The notes below the pieces were generated by a model. That model ran no database searches. It was not told the origin of the DNA and was given only the letters and a program-made list of their open reading frames with translations. This document shows, piece by piece, positions 23,120 to 36,333 of a DNA stretch of 64,000 nucleotides (its first letter is position 1; each line of letters begins with the position of its first letter). The translations under genes were made by a program, and so were the position numbers. The stretch is from Acheta domesticus (Eukaryota; Arthropoda; Insecta; Orthoptera; Gryllidae). Location: positions 69,830,984 through 69,894,983 of the forward strand of contig JAHLJT010003656.1 in assembly GCA_031308135.1 (NCBI GenBank), read 5' to 3'.

Positions 23120-24940
23120 GAGAGCGGAGCAGCTGTTGGGGCGAAAAAAGCGTGGTAGATCGTTTTAGTAGATCTCATTGAAATATTTTAATATGGCCAG
23201 ACATTGCATAATTTAAAAAAATAAAGGGTGAAACCAGGTTAATCCACATAATTTCATAACTACGACTGTAGAGAGAAATGGAGCTTTGTGATGACAACTG
23301 TACGAATTTTACCCAATTTTGTACAATAGTTTTAATGAAAAGGGTCCTGTAATGTTATGTTGTAGATATTACAAAAAGTTGGCCTTGTTGAAATTTCGAT
23401 GAGTCATTTAAGACCTGCATCAAAATGCACTTTTACGTCATTTTTATTTGAGGCATATTTAAAAAAAGATTGAATGTTTATTCAGAAATGAAGATCCATA
23501 TTTCTTATTAGAAATCTGTCTGCCATTCAACTCTCAAATATTGTTCATGTTTTCGCACGAATGCATTTTTGCTCTTAGTGCAATGAACAGCAGTTTAAGT
23601 GCTATTGTTGTCATTATTGACGATTTTCTAACTCCAAAAAGTTATTTATATGGATAAACTACATTTAAAGGGAGTTTATACTAGGCAATGTAATTGATAC
23701 TCTCACACTCTGGAAAGTATGTGTTTAACAGGTGAGAAAACATTCGTAATGATGTAATGTATTAACATAATATCTGTAATAAAAGTCATGATCGTTATTT
23801 CAGATTAATTTTTCCACCTGACTCATCCAACCGACCATTATTTGGAGTAGCATTTCCTTTCAATTATTACTTGCCACAATTCCAGTGGGAATTCATTGGT
23901 TTCCCATTGAATCTATCAACTGGTTACTATACACTTTTTGTATTTTGTTGTCAACAATCATCTGTAAGGTCGCGATTTTCTTCCTTTCTCAAGACCATGA
24001 TTGTTGCAAGTGTTCGATCATCACGAGATAATCACAAGAACAACGTTGAGGATCGCATACTGGCACCGCAAGAGACCTTTTGGAGAAGTTGTTGCTGCGA
24101 AACATGCGCCACCTCGCTTGCTAGAATTGAGTAATGGATGGACCTCGTTTGCCAAGTACCTTCGTTAGCCAACTTTTACAAACTTGTGAACTTACCATAA
24201 TACCAGAGCCTTCTTGAAGATGATCTTACCTTTATGTCCATTTATCGGCATTATGAAAAATATTTTGTTGATACATTACGATTTTATTTGTTTCGGATGT
24301 TACCCCGAAAATATTTACTTTACGGAAACTTAAAAAAAAAAATTCAATTCTCCTCGCCAAGAAACTGTCTGGAGCAGACGCAATCCGCCGTACACAACTT
24401 ACAAGACTTGCTATATCAAGGAAAGTATTTAAATTCGAGCCATCTGATCAAAAATACCTTCGGAGGGCAAGTTAATTTCAAGAAGATAGAATTAGTTGGA
24501 AATCCCCTGTTTAATTCACCTGGTGCGGGAACATCACTCTACAACACCAATCAAGTGTTTCTGAACTCACGTATTTCCTGAATAAGCATTAGAGAATAGG
24601 GACGACGACAAGGATATGAAAGGCTCTTCTATTCTTTACTCATTTGTTATTCTAGCATTCGATGAAATTTACGGTCGACGTTCAAAATCCTCCCTAATCA
24701 AACTTGATTCAAGAAACTCCCTCTCCTTCAGTTAATACCCGCGAGCCCGTTTGCTAAACGCATCACCCTCACTAAATCAAGATCCACCTTTCCTCATTCC
24801 CCCCCTCATCCTCATTCATCTTTCCGATCCACGAGTAGCACCGCGCAACGTAAACATCTCACATCAGACTCGGCGGTATATTCCCCCTGGATCCGTTGAT
24901 ATTTACGCGACTCTAGAGATCCACGAGCAAACTTCGCAGT
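23120..24940. other. AT-rich DNA, no recognised gene
   Basis: Open frames at 23871-24134 (87 codons) and 24234-24581 (115 codons) are the longest. Neither shows a domain that I recognise. No repeats or element ends are seen. Confidence 0.5.
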
Positions 24941-24949
24941 AGAGTTGCA

Positions 24950-25049
24950 CGCCGTTTGCGGCACGGCGAGATCCAGGCGGAGGTTAATGAGAGAATAGGT
25001 CAGCGGCGCCGCTTTGACCTCCGGCCGGGGTCAGGCGCGGTGAGCGGCG

Positions 25050-25081
<32 letters not shown>

Positions 25082-25200
25082 GCGAGAGAGCGGGCCGCGG
25101 CCGGAGGCGCGAAACCTTGCGCAGATGGGCGCCTTCGCTGGGACAGGTGGAGTGGAGGCGGTGCAGCTGGAAGTTGCGTTGCCTGGGGTGTGCTCGGTTC
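24950..25200. other. CpG island with (GGC)n run
   Basis: CpG-dense segment around a nine-unit GGC/CGG run at about 25049-25080. Frames are Arg-, Gly- or Pro-rich by composition. Confidence 0.55.
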
Positions 25201-25547
25201 TGGTCTCAACAAAATTTGACAAATAAATAAGTAATTAAATTTTTCTATTATAGAAATAAAACCAAAGAAATTAAAAATAATAAAACATAAATATATTTCA
25301 AGAAATTATTATAAATCAATTAAAGATATTAGAAGTTATCAGCAAAAATACACAATTAAAAATACTTAAAGTTAAAAATTAAAAGTACTAAAATTACTTG
25401 CGTATGTATTTGGTATTTTAGGCCTGGGGATAAGGGAAACATACCGAGCGTGACGTATTCCCATAAGCGTACCTAACTTCTTCGGCCTGCCTGAGCTTTC
25501 TTATTCACAGATGTAGAATTTAAGACGATTTGTATTAGAAAGCTATA

Positions 25548-25628
25548 GCATCTTTGCCTCCAACCGGGAATCAAACGCGGGACCGCCTCATATGAAGCAC
25601 GTTGTCCATGAGTCACCCGAGAGGGCAT
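25548..25628 (-). mobile_element. tRNA-like SINE head (family C)
   Basis: The minus strand reads CTCGGGTGACTCATGGACAA (A-box position) and GCGTTTGATTCCCGG (B-box position), with tRNA spacing. The presumed body extends left to about 25430 (GGCCTGGGGATAAGG region). The absence of a proper acceptor stem argues against a functional tRNA. Confidence 0.55.
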
Positions 25629-25671
25629 TTAAAATACTTTAAAGTATGTTTAGATTGTAATAAAGAATAAA

Positions 25672-25945
25672 TTAATGAATGAATGAGTGAGTGAATGAAT
25701 GACTAAATGAGTGAGTAAGTGAGTGAGTGAATGAGTGAGTGAATGAGTGAGCGAATGAGTGAGCGAATGAGTGAGCGAATGAGTGAGTGTATGAATGAAT
25801 GGGTGAATGGATGGATGGATGGATGAGTGAGTGAGTGAGTGAATGAATGAGTGAATGAATGGATGGATGGATGGATAGATGAGTGAGTGATGAGTGAGTG
25901 AGTGATGAGTGAGTGAATGAGTGAGTGAGTGAATGAATAAAATGA
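25672..25945 (+). repeat. GAAT/GAGT tetranucleotide microsatellite
   Basis: About 270 bases of GAGT, GAAT and GGAT tetranucleotides with local higher units (GAGTGAGCGAAT repeated). Minus-strand frames of His/Ser/Leu/Thr repeats (SFTHSFTHS-like) are artefacts. Confidence 0.95.
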
Positions 25946-26479
25946 GAGTGGGAAGAGAAATTAAATGAACCAGATTGACAAATATTGACAAAGACAGTTG
26001 ATTGACAAAGACAGTAGATTGACAAAGGAGTTGGGTTGACAGTGGTTAGGACGATGGTAGAGGTAGCAAGAGAAAAGGTGGTTTGGGGGACGGTTTGACC
26101 TTGTTGCTGTTTCAAAAGTAACTCTTGACCAGGATGACTGTTTGACTGTTTGCAAATTATTTAACACAAACGGAGGAGAGATGTTGTCAACTATAACATT
26201 GGTCGACAAACTTTAACCTTTTGTCTGTTAAATGGAATAGAATGGCTGTTTCTTGTGGAATATGGTGCTCTGATTTGAAATTTGCAGAGCATTTATTTGT
26301 AACGGGCAAGGTTTCTTTGTAATAGGCTATTTAGAACAGCCTTACTGTCGTATAGTGATTTGGTTTTATTTACTTCGCTAACATATAATAATCTAAAATT
26401 GTAGTTTATAACAATTGTTCACTGCATTTTGCTTCAGAAACATGCAATAGTCTGCAAGCATACTTAAATTCCATTTTCC

Positions 26480-27445
26480 CCTTGAAACGTTTTTCTCTTG
26501 CTGCAGTATCTTTGGAAATTCGCTCGCCGTGTTTGTTGTTCACATCTTTTCAACACCATTCAAACACGCTTCAAAGTCATGTTCCTTCTTCTTCTTCTAT
26601 ATTCTTTTATGTGTGGTCCTACATATATACCCTCCTTTATATGCACCTTACTGATCCTCGAGAATTTGTTCTTTAAGTACTGAGAACTTGGCCAACTTTT
26701 ACCCATTGCCTTTACAATTTTTATATCAATCTGAGTTTGATGTGTAAGAGAGGAAGATACACATGTGCTGTATTTAAAAGTGGTTGCGAATTTACATTTT
26801 TTTTGTCCAAGTATCAGATGTATTTGGGATAAGTAATTTTTGCGTTCTCTGCTCTCCCACTTGTACAGAAAGAGCAAAATTTTATATATTCTTATTGGAG
26901 ATCTAACAAATGTGCCAGAACTTTCAAATTTCCGCATACTTTACACAAATGCTGTCGGTATTTTATCTTTGATAACAATTTCATGATGTCATGTGTCTCT
27001 TTCATATGGGCTGCATAGGCAAGAGAAATTGCTGGTTTCTCATTTTTCCAATATAAAAAAGCATGGCTTTAAACTGAGTTTCGCGGAATCTATAAACAAC
27101 CTTCATTCCTTAGGATCATGATGGTCTCCCAACTCACTCAGTAATGCATCAGCATCTGTACAAAACACTAGATTGTCTTCTTAGGAGAACAGGCATCGGA
27201 GGACTTGTTCCCGTCCACGATACAATAATCATGGTTCCTTTAAGAAAGAGGAAACCCTTTAAGAGGAAACGGCCAACAATTCTGCCTGATTCTTTGACAA
27301 ATTCACGTAATAGATCGATGAATTCCTTCTGATTGATTCTATGAAGTTCATTAGACTTTTCACCGAAATCTGAGTCTTCATTGCTGTCTTTTTCAGTACT
27401 TACGTTTAAATCTTCATCGTGAGAGTTTTCGGAATGTAAACTCCA
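26480..27445 (-). pseudogene. Decayed copy of an arthropod multi-copy repeat protein
   Basis: On the minus strand, fragments in shifting frames appear in order: an acidic linker (SENSHDEDLNVSTEKDSNED), NQKEFIDLLREF, a PAISLAYAAHMKETHD segment, KLLSKIKYRQHLCKVCGNLK with VLAHLLDLQ, CSFCTSGRAE, YLPLLHIKLRLI, and SRISKVHIKEGIYVGPHIKE. This order matches a protein that I recall as a multi-copy hypothetical protein in many arthropod genomes. Its family blocks resemble FIDSSKRSLKAVLLHNGN, PPLHIKLGLMKQFVKA and GIFVGPQIRELM. I know no function. The FIDSS..AVL block hints at an RNase H-like fold, which is only inference. Several stops and frameshifts make it dead. Confidence 0.8.
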
Positions 27446-27449
27446 ATTG

Positions 27450-28160
27450 TCCGGTGGCGCAGGGATAGGACGGTCGTCGCTGTGAGTAACAGGCCTGATA
27501 CCTGAAGGGGTGTTGCCGTATTGAATAGTCTTCCTGGCCTTGCTTGTGATACCAGCAATTTTAGTAATTCAGAAATAACAGTCCGTCGAGTAGCACTTTG
27601 ATTCCCATGGGAATTACAAAAGGCATATGTCGCGAATTTTCGCTAAGCTAACCACTAAGTAATGATACACAAAACAGACAACAAATAAAACAGACTAATG
27701 ATTTGTCCTGATCACCGATTTGACACCCTAAATAGAATTCATATGCCTTTCTTATCAAAGAAGTAATATTCCGCCATTGGCTCAACAAAATTACGTCATC
27801 CCACCCATTACAGAAATTGAATTGGTTGTTTACACACTGACGCGGCATTGTAAGCAATCTGCATCTGCATATTGCACTACATAGTATCTACTCGACATGC
27901 AGGGCACAACTAACATGTCGTGACTCCGTACGAAACGCGCCAAATTTGCGTGTCGTTTATTTGTCACCGCACTTCACTTCCCAATTCCCGAAGTTGCTCA
28001 ACTTATTAGATCGTTCTGGCGTCTTCTTCATATCTTTAATGGAACACACAATGTCATATGTTGTTGGCGACTACTGTCTTGTAATAAACCCGCAAGCAAT
28101 TAGTTTCAGCACAAACGACACGTGTCTATCTGCGGACTATATATCGTTTTAGTATATTTA
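27450..28160. other. Mixed sequence, nothing firm
   Basis: No supported gene. A GGTGGCGCAGGGATAGGACG string at 27455 with GGCCTGATACC 40 bases on vaguely resembles A and B boxes of a SINE head, but the match is weak. Confidence 0.35.
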
Positions 28161-28161
28161 C

Positions 28162-28162
<1 letters not shown>

Positions 28163-28252
<90 letters not shown>
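28163..28252. repeat. Compound (CA)n(TA)n(TG)n microsatellite
   Basis: About 21 CA units, then about 20 TA units, then four GT units. The CA and GT ends can pair around the TA core. Confidence 0.97.
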
Positions 28253-28259
28253 TACTCAA

Positions 28260-29750
28260 AAACTCACTCAGTAATAGATTACTCAAAAACTTAGCTCGTT
28301 GGACAACGTTTGTGGTTGTATTCGACTTTAGCGTAGCAAAATACATAAGAAACAGCTACAGTTAGCCATTTAACAAAATCACTGTCATCCAGTGTAATGC
28401 AGTATTGGAAGAGGGTTAGGTCCTGAATATCTCCAGAGACGATCATATGGCCTGTCTCCCCACCTGTGCCTAAGATGCAACTATGCATGTGAGTCTGCAA
28501 CCGGAGTACAGCAAAATCCCGAGATGTTTTCCATCAAGTTGTCGATCCATCAAGAATCAATTTCTGTTCATCGAAAACATTCTAATATAAGTTGTAGAGA
28601 ATTTCTAAATGATTTCAAGGATTTAAAAATTGCAATAGACGTTAAAGTTTCGTCATGAGATAATCTTTTTATTATATTTCTGCGTTGGTAGTTTTTAGTA
28701 TATTTCGTAGTTATTTCGTTGGTTTTGTGATTTTTGTTTAACAATAACTGAACTCTACATATATTTATTGTTGTATTAGGGTTTATTCTCAGTTAAAATT
28801 ACTACTTACTAACATACCAGTGACATAGAGTGAGGAAACCTTAGTGCACAATTAGTCCATTTGTATTTAAGTCGGAACATATTTTGAGAAATGAATGTAA
28901 GGGATATTTGTTTTTATTCTTGTTTTGTAATTGGAATTTTTGCCAAACTTGAAATTTGAATGGTAGGGAATTCGGTTTATGTTTGCGTGGAAGTAGATAA
29001 GGTCAGCTTAGTGATCGTTATCCAGCCGAGTACAATGCGACGATGTAGCACTGGCAGATGCCAGACACTGAGCCTCCCCAGCAGGGTCGTACCGCCACAG
29101 CAGCCTTGGAACGGATCGGGGAAGCCTTTACCTCTCACCTTTTTGATATTATGAGATAACCGAGCGAATGCAAATCTCAGCTAAGGAAGTTATGAGGCTC
29201 GCCAGGAATAAAGGTCTACCTTCCTTTTGCGAAAGGCAGATGAAAACAGCAGATACGTCGCTATTACTTAATTGTATATTTTGAATAAAATCGATTTGAT
29301 CTTTTAATAACGCCGAGGTAATCGTGCACGTTTTGTACTAACAGTCACGACACACAATCGTGAGTGTGTAATATATCCCGTTTTGAAAGAGACACCAACG
29401 CTGAGAAATATGGGCGTTGATCTCCGGAAAGACATCTAATAAAGCATTATATCTCTAATTATTGTTTGCACATGATCCCACGAAACTTAATAATGAAATA
29501 TTTAATATTTAATACCCTGATTTTATTTTATTTTAACCAAAAATACCTGATTTTTTATTTATATTTAATACACGTATTTTATAATAATTTATATTTAGAA
29601 TTATCAGTATTCTGAAGGATAATGATATTTTCAGAAACAATTCACTTACCTATTTGAAAAACGGAATATATGAGCAATATTTCGTAAATATAAGTTATGA
29701 GCAAAAATTAGTCAGCACTACAGTGCAATAATAATAGGCAAAAAATGAAC
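28260..29750. other. AT-rich DNA, nothing recognised
   Basis: About 1.5 kb with short frames only. A GC-balanced patch at 29020-29140 has no recognisable feature. Confidence 0.5.
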
Positions 29751-29756
29751 TAAGCA

Positions 29757-30200
29757 AAGTGGTAGCGGTAGCGGAAAGCGCTAAGGCAAGCTTACACGCC
29801 TTGCGTCTCGAGAGTATCAGTGATTGGGAGGCAGGTGGTTTCGATCCCGGAAAAGTGCAGGTAATTTACTTGATGCAACTCGATATCTGTGACTATGGCA
29901 TCTGTCAGATTGAAATTCGTTGGCAGACTACTTTGGTGAGTAGTTTCCCTGGTCACTTCCCGGTAAATTCCGAAGAAGTGACATATGTACAAGGAGCATG
30001 GATCGCGCATTATTTTTCCTTCCCATTACATTATTATCATCAACATCATCACATGATCTCCCCAACATCATCATACGATCTCTTCGGCCTGGGACAACAT
30101 GGTGGGGGAAGCATATCCTGCCGTAACCCACCTCATCATAACCGGCATACGGCAGCAGCAAAGCCTTCGAGACACTGCAACTACAAGGAAACAACACAGG
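29757..30200 (+). mobile_element. tRNA-derived SINE, family B
   Basis: The head GTGGTAGCGGTAGCGGAAAG followed by CGCTAAGGC gives an A-box-like region. GGTGGTTTCGATCCCGG forms a good B box about 60 bases later, giving a long-variable-arm, tRNA-like layout. The body (TGGCAGACTACTTTGGTGAG, TTCCCTGGTCACTTCCCGG, then a CATCATCATCACATGATC region) differs from family A. A 208-codon frame crosses it but is fortuitous. The 3' limit is uncertain because it grades into family X. Confidence 0.65.
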
Positions 30201-30205
30201 GACAC

Positions 30206-30670
30206 TTATGGAGCTATATAGCACGTACTTTCTCGCCCGTACTTTCACGCAAAATAATGCGAAATCTACTCATTTTCGAAAAATTGTACCTGGCTTTATT
30301 GTACGATCTACCTCTGCAGCTTTTATTAAGGAAAAAATCTATCTCCAAAATAGTAACTGTAGGAAGACGCAGAAGCAATTTTTAACTTTTGCAATTTTGA
30401 AAATTTTAACGAAAATGTAACCTGCGCCATTTTAAAACATTTTTCTTTATCACACGAAAAATTTATTCAAAACATTCGGGGACATTTTTGAGGAAATTAT
30501 GAGAATATTAAAGCTTCATTCAAAGTACCCATAAAAAACAAAATATCCGTTTCAAGTAGGCAGAGCTTCGAGTTTGGCCAGATCCTTAGTGGAATGTCCA
30601 TTTGGTTGAAAATCGTCTGAAAAGTTTACGTGCTAGCTTTAACCACAGGCAGAAGGACCGCCACGTTTTG
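30206..30670 (+). repeat. Dispersed AT-rich family X
   Basis: It starts with a degenerate form of the family head (GGAGCTATATAGCACGTACT then TTCTCGC) and shares TCTATCTCCAAAATAGTAA..GGAAGACGCAGAAGCA and GCTAGCTTTAACCACAGGC with the copies at 50.9 kb and 52.5 kb. No coding capacity. The element class is unknown. Confidence 0.6.
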
Positions 30671-31059
30671 CCATCAACCCATTTTTTGGTATCAAGAACT
30701 TACATAGCTTGGATTCTGACTACACAATTTTCAATGTGCTATATTAAATAGCGTACACTTTCCATTTAAAGACGTGATAACTAAGTAATTTCTAGGAGTG
30801 TTAAGATTCCCTGTGCTCCCTAGACTTCCCCAAATGTCTATGAAGGTCCTTTTCTGCACTTACTATCAGCAATGCTAAATTGCTCTATCGTAATTTATAA
30901 ATATTAGAGAGTATAGACAGTAGATCGCCTCAAGACGTGATCCCCAACGTCTTAAGTGCACTGACTGTGTATCTTGGCATAAACCCAGTGGTTGCAACCA
31001 TCACTGGTAATATTTCGGCGTTGGACACTTCATGAAGTTGGTATTTTACCATTTCTTGT

Positions 31060-31190
31060 CCTCCCACTCAAAATTTCGCATTTTCAAAAACGCTCAAACG
31101 TCAGTCTCAAAAACGGCTTCAAGTATTTTTTCAAACTTTTTGTATGGATAGTCGTACTTGAAGTGACATAATAGAACATTATGAAACGAT
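31060..31190 (-). repeat. Family X fragment
   Basis: CGCATTTTCAAAAACGCTCA followed by AACGT, then TTTTTCAAACTTTTTGTATG matches the internal part of family X seen at 54.4 kb and, inverted, at 63.9 kb. Confidence 0.5.
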
Positions 31191-31201
31191 GATGTAATGA
31201 T

Positions 31202-31285
31202 GGGTATTAATACACGAGTGTGATATTACGATACGAGCGAGGAACGAGCGAGTATCGTAAACTTCACACGAGTGTATTAACACCC
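31202..31285. repeat. 84-bp inverted repeat
   Basis: GGGTATTAATACACGAGTGT begins an arm of about 35 bases that returns inverted as CACACGAGTGTATTAACACC plus C. The centre is CGAGCGAGGAACGAGCGAG. The two arms pair with few mismatches. It may be a small foldback element or a transcribed hairpin. Confidence 0.75.
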
Positions 31286-31989
31286 ATTACATCGAGTTTC
31301 ATACGGTACTTTTTCTACGACCTATGGTAACTTTTATAAGTTAAACGTCTCCACTGAATCGTTTCGTGACAGTCGACATGCCAGATTCAGCCACGGCCAC
31401 CTCTATCCTACACCCGCAGGTGGGTTTGTTTTATCAGAGCGCCTGCGAGGAACTACAGAAGTTGCGCCATTCCGACGTCACCAATTTCGCATTTTCTCTC
31501 ATTTCTGGAAACGTCAACACCACCAGAAAGAACCACCATTCACTAAATATTTTAAACTAAAAAATGGGCCGGTTTTTAAGGACAATGAAAGAGCAGCAGC
31601 AAATTACACAAAATGACTTGTGTTCAGATCTTAACGTCATTCTAATGTTCTCTGCTCTAACTACCACCGAGCTAGTCAAATAGGATCACAGTGAAATTAC
31701 AATCCATTTTTTTAAAAATAATATTACATTTAAAAATTACTACTAATAAAATAAATTAAAACTGAGAAGCATAATATTACATTAAATGCAATTTTAATAT
31801 ACACACTGGAACGAAACATTAATTGCAACGATTCTCAATGATCAATGAAGTGACAATACTTGGTTTGTAAGCGTCTCAGTGATTGGTCAAGAACCTGTAT
31901 CGTAATGAAAAATGTATCGAAATGACTATCATTATGCAACTGGTTGCAACCGTCCAATGACAGAATTATACAATGGGAGTAGAAAAAAT

Positions 31990-32480
31990 TCATTTTCTTG
32001 TATTTTTTGGTTTTATTTAAAAAATTACGCAAATGTAATTTGTTTGAAATGTCGCTCACACCTTTAATAATTTCTAGCGATTTGTATACTTTATTGCATT
32101 TGTGAGTGGAAGTGCTTCAAATAATTTGCAATAAAGTTTCTCGAAAACGCAACAGTTTTCTTTGTAATAGAGCTTCAAATTTTGCATTTACAGTAACCTT
32201 AAAAGAGATCATATCATAAAAACGTCTCCAAATTTTTCAACGAAAATTTTCGTTTAGGACGACGTTTTACTCTTAATTTTCTTAAAGTAAAATTTCGGTT
32301 CTACCATTAGGCAATCGAAAAATTGAGAACTTTGTTTAAAAAATTACTTTGAGCGGCGATAAATTGCAGTTGGCAAGAGGATGGGACAAAACCGAAAATT
32401 AAAATTTAGCCCAGACCAAAGAAATTGGTAAACTAATTAGTACGAGAAAGTCTGTGCCATTCTGTAGCACCGTTAGTTTC
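31990..32480 (-). repeat. Dispersed AT-rich family X, inverted copy
   Basis: Read on the minus strand it begins CTAACGGTGCTACAGAATGG and continues CACAGACTTTCTCGTACTAA. It aligns along its length with the plus copy at 63.37-63.84 kb, including GCAAAATTTGAAGCTC, ATTTGAAGCACTTCCACTCA and AAATTACATTTGCGTAATTT. There is no open frame of note. Confidence 0.75.
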
Positions 32481-32599
32481 ATTGGTGGCATTGCTTCAAA
32501 CACTCTAGTGGCCGATAATGTAACTAACTAGCTCATTCTACCCTTATTTTTTCAAACCATTGTTCAAGAATCGTTTGCAAGGATACCACTAACCTCGGT

Positions 32600-32770
32600 C
32601 GCATAAGAGATCCGAGACATGTGCACTGGAGAGTGCACCTCTCAGCGGCTAACCGGGACCCTCCAGGGAGCGATTTGTCTTCGGGCGTGAGGACACGACT
32701 CATCGCGAGCCGGGCGGGCTCTCTAGGGCCTGCGCGCAGCGCAAACGGACGACGACGCGTCACAGTGTGA
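32600..32770. other. GC-rich patch
   Basis: CpG-containing sequence with a GTGCACTGGAGAGTGCAC hairpin at 32620-32637. No gene or element is recognised. Confidence 0.35.
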
Positions 32771-33329
32771 CCAGGTGGCAAAATCGTGGCCAAAACGTCA
32801 GATATAAAATTTATTTTGGGAACTTCTGACCATCCTACTCGAAAGAGGAATGTTTCGTACATCTATTGTGAAAGTACGAAGCCTAACCCTGTCCTTGGTG
32901 GGCGCTGTGGAAGCTTGAAGTTGGAATACCCGTTCATCGCCGTTGTGGCGTCAAAGGAGATAGTAGGCTGTGATTTCTAATATTTATGAAAACGTGCTCT
33001 AAAATATCTTTTACTGTATTTTTCAATAATTGATGTTCCTATTGGTGGTAAGTAAAACAAAAATTATGTTAATTTAATGTAGATTACAATAATGTGTACT
33101 CAAAGTAGTAAGGTATAAATTATAATCAGCATAAAAGTTATATATAACATCATATAACACCTGAAAATTTGTAGAGAAATTTAGCTTATTTAATATTTAT
33201 TTAATTAAAGGAAAATTTGGCTGCATGTTGCTGCAGATTCACGTTTTACGGCACATTTCCTATGAACGTGTACATTTCGTAGCGACAACCTGCATATCTG
33301 AAATGAAACGAAGCATTCGGTCCGGGATT

Positions 33330-33330
<1 letters not shown>

Positions 33331-33381
<51 letters not shown>
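33331..33381. repeat. TA microsatellite
   Basis: About 25 uninterrupted TA units. Confidence 0.97.
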
Positions 33382-33383
<2 letters not shown>

Positions 33384-33499
33384 TACAAAATCGGGATAAG
33401 AATTAGTATTAGTATAATTGAAATTAGCGACCTAAAAACTCCTATGTAGAACTTGGTAATCAATTTGATGTCATTTGAGGTTTTGGCCACATTTTCGCC

Positions 33500-33640
33500 A
33501 TGTGGTCGCACCGTGCGACGGCGGCGCGGCGGCGAGCGGGCGCAGACGGCGGTGATGAAGCGCCACTCCGCTGCGCGCGCCGCACTGCGCGCGCGCACGC
33601 ACGCACGCGCAGCATGAGAAGTGGGATCATCGCGCAGCAA
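33500..33640. other. Small CpG island
   Basis: CpG-dense stretch (GCGACGGCGGCGCGGCGGCG; CGCGCGCGCACGCACGCACG) in AT-rich surroundings. A 103-codon plus-strand frame starts in it but shows no domain. Confidence 0.55.
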
Positions 33641-33839
33641 TGTGTTGCATGCGGAGTTGCATTCCGTTGCCAGCGGAATATTTCAGCTGGGTTTCGCTCA
33701 CTTGTTGGACATGTAGAGCTAACGGGAATTTTGCATTCGCGACATCGCGATGTGGCAGCGTCTCTCGGTCTTGGGGTCGCTGGGTCTCGAGTGAGAAAAT
33801 GCCCTGCTTGAGAAATGGAGGTGAGGATGCTGGTTATTT

Positions 33840-36320
33840 ATGTATGGGTTACATACTTATTTGACAAAATCAATGAATTTACTGAGGGTTTAAAGAGAAA
33901 TAAAATAATTGCAAGCGGGTTTTGGCAACAATATAATATACATATTGTTGGCAAAGACAATGCCTATAAATTATTTTATTTTAAATGACAACGACAAAAA
34001 TCACCTCCAAACCTATATGTTTAAAATGATTTTGTGTTGATACGTTGAGAAATTGTTGTGCAAAGTTTGTATGAATAATACGTAACTGAAATATGAGACA
34101 CTGAGAAGTAAAATCAGCAATGATACACATTTCCAATAATATTTGGTTGAATACCAAATATTGAGCATGGAATCATTGGAGAAAATGGCAATCAAGAAGA
34201 TTCCCTCTCTCTGATGTCATCTGATTTTATCTCTGATTTTATTCTGTCATTATCTCCTTTCTGTTGTTCATAATACAATCGTATTTCAAATCATTACAAG
34301 TATACTATCATGTCAGAGACGTTAATAAGATGCGTGTCTTTCCGTTTTCGTCGGGTACATTCATGTCAAAGTGTCTAATTATGATATGGATTTATTTGAT
34401 TAGGATGTGCATCAGTTCACGTTCGTGAATAAATGTAAATAATGCAATACAGGTCTTGGTACATGACTAGGTTTATACGTAAGTTGTACTACCATGTACT
34501 AATTTGTTCATCCAGTAAATAAATATACGATCACACTTACATTTTAGAACACCCACGCTGGATTTTCAAAATATATTATAGTATTTTTCTGTAGAATTTA
34601 TGATTCGAAATTATTGTCCTGGAAAGTTCACGTGAACAATCGAATACAAACTCTACGATAAAAACAAAAAGGGTAATCTTCAAGGTTATCTCATCCATTC
34701 TCTTCTTTTATATCTCTATTACATGACTTTTTTCTCGCTCTTATCAGCTTTACCAAAATCGACGTCATTGACACATTACCTCTTACAGTTTTCGGCCACG
34801 AACGGGTTGTAAAGCTTTTGTTTATTTTTATAGGTAGGTAATTTGTAGGTAATTACTAAGAAGGATTAGAGTTCTTTTATAAAAACCTTGCAAATAATCA
34901 AATACTTTTTTCTTTTAAGCTTTGAACTCTTATTCTCTCTTGCCCTTGAAAGTAATCTGTTCCATTTTTCAATATTGCTTCACTTACTTCTCTTAATTCT
35001 TCCAAAAACATGCTGACCAATCTCGTTTTCATCTTTCCATTTCTACCAACTCTGCGGAAAAAGAACGATTATGTTTTTTATCCTGCATTTTAGGCTTTTT
35101 TCCTGTCCTTGTGAAGTTTCGAACCGTCAAAGAGTTTTGATTAATGAAGAACCAAACGAGTTGTTTTAAGGAAAAAAAAGAAGCAGTATGGAGGTTCTGA
35201 AAATTGAAAGCTTTTAAAAGCACTTGCATTAATTCGTTAATTAAAATTTAGCACATTGGCGTAGATGAACGTGCTTTGGAGAAAACGTTTTCATAATCAA
35301 ATAATTGTGTTGTTAAATTGTCTTAAGACACCAACAATATAATCTGAGGGATAAATGAGAAGTTTTCGAGATTACAAGTTTTCGTGTCTGCAATTTATAG
35401 TCAACACAATGCTATTGGTCTCTTGTTAGCACAAGCAACCTAATAGGCGTATGGACTATTGTTATTAGGATAAACTGCGAGATGAACGAAATGATTTGTT
35501 GAAAACCAATGACATCGACCATGTTGCTCAGAGCATATCATCAGTGGTATTAATTTGCATGTAAAACCTTTTGCGAAACGCAAGTTAGATTGTACGTGGA
35601 CACTGATGTAACGATACCACTCTCGGCATAAGATTGTGCGGTACAGTTCCAATCCATAACTTTGAATACTCAATTCGAGAATAATACGAAAAATGTACTT
35701 ACAACTACCGAACCAGTACTGATGTACTTTTAAGATGACATCCACACTTGTGAAATAGTTGTGATTGACAATTTCAGATCTTCAAAGTTTCAAGTAAATT
35801 TTATAAGACGTCTGACGACACGTAGGCTATGGAGATTGTTCGACTGTGAAAATATTGTCTTGGCCGCCGCCGTGGACTGTAAGGTCGTGCAATGGGGTTA
35901 ACATTAGAAGTGGGGACTAATCACCCAATGAAATGAGCGTGTTCGAAATATTCTGGAAATTCGAGAGCTCAGATCGCCTGAGCCGGTTGAAATACGCGGA
36001 CGATACGACTAAATCCGACATCTGGTTTCGTAGTGAGATGCAGGCATGATTCTCAGTAATTGCGCGTTATGTTTGATAAGTACGTGTGAGGAAGCAGGGT
36101 AACTGTTGTGACTTGTGCATGTTAGCAAGACTTGGAGACGCTTAGCGATGCCTGAACGTTTCGGAACGCTGATTCTTGTAGTGAATCTTAACACAAGGAG
36201 AACGTCAGAAAAAAAATGAAAGCATGAAATGTGTCCTGAAGTGCCCTCGCAAAAACCACAATGAATTAGCATAATTCATTACATTGTATTTAATTCATAA
36301 TTATAATATGTAGATATAAT
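33840..36320. other. AT-rich DNA, nothing recognised
   Basis: About 2.5 kb with only short frames. No repeats, element ends or RNA genes were identified. Confidence 0.55.
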
Positions 36321-36333
36321 ATGTAAATTTTAG

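Noticed and set aside
24234..24581. 115-codon frame as a possible exon
   Set aside because: No recognised domain, no flanking splice pattern that I can support, and similar lengths are expected by chance in 64 kb.
25650..26115. 113- and 147-codon Ser/His/Thr/Leu minus frames
   Set aside because: They are translations of the GAGT/GAAT tetranucleotide array.
29759..30385. 208-codon plus-strand frame
   Set aside because: It starts inside a tRNA-like SINE head and runs into family X. The composition is explained by these repeats.
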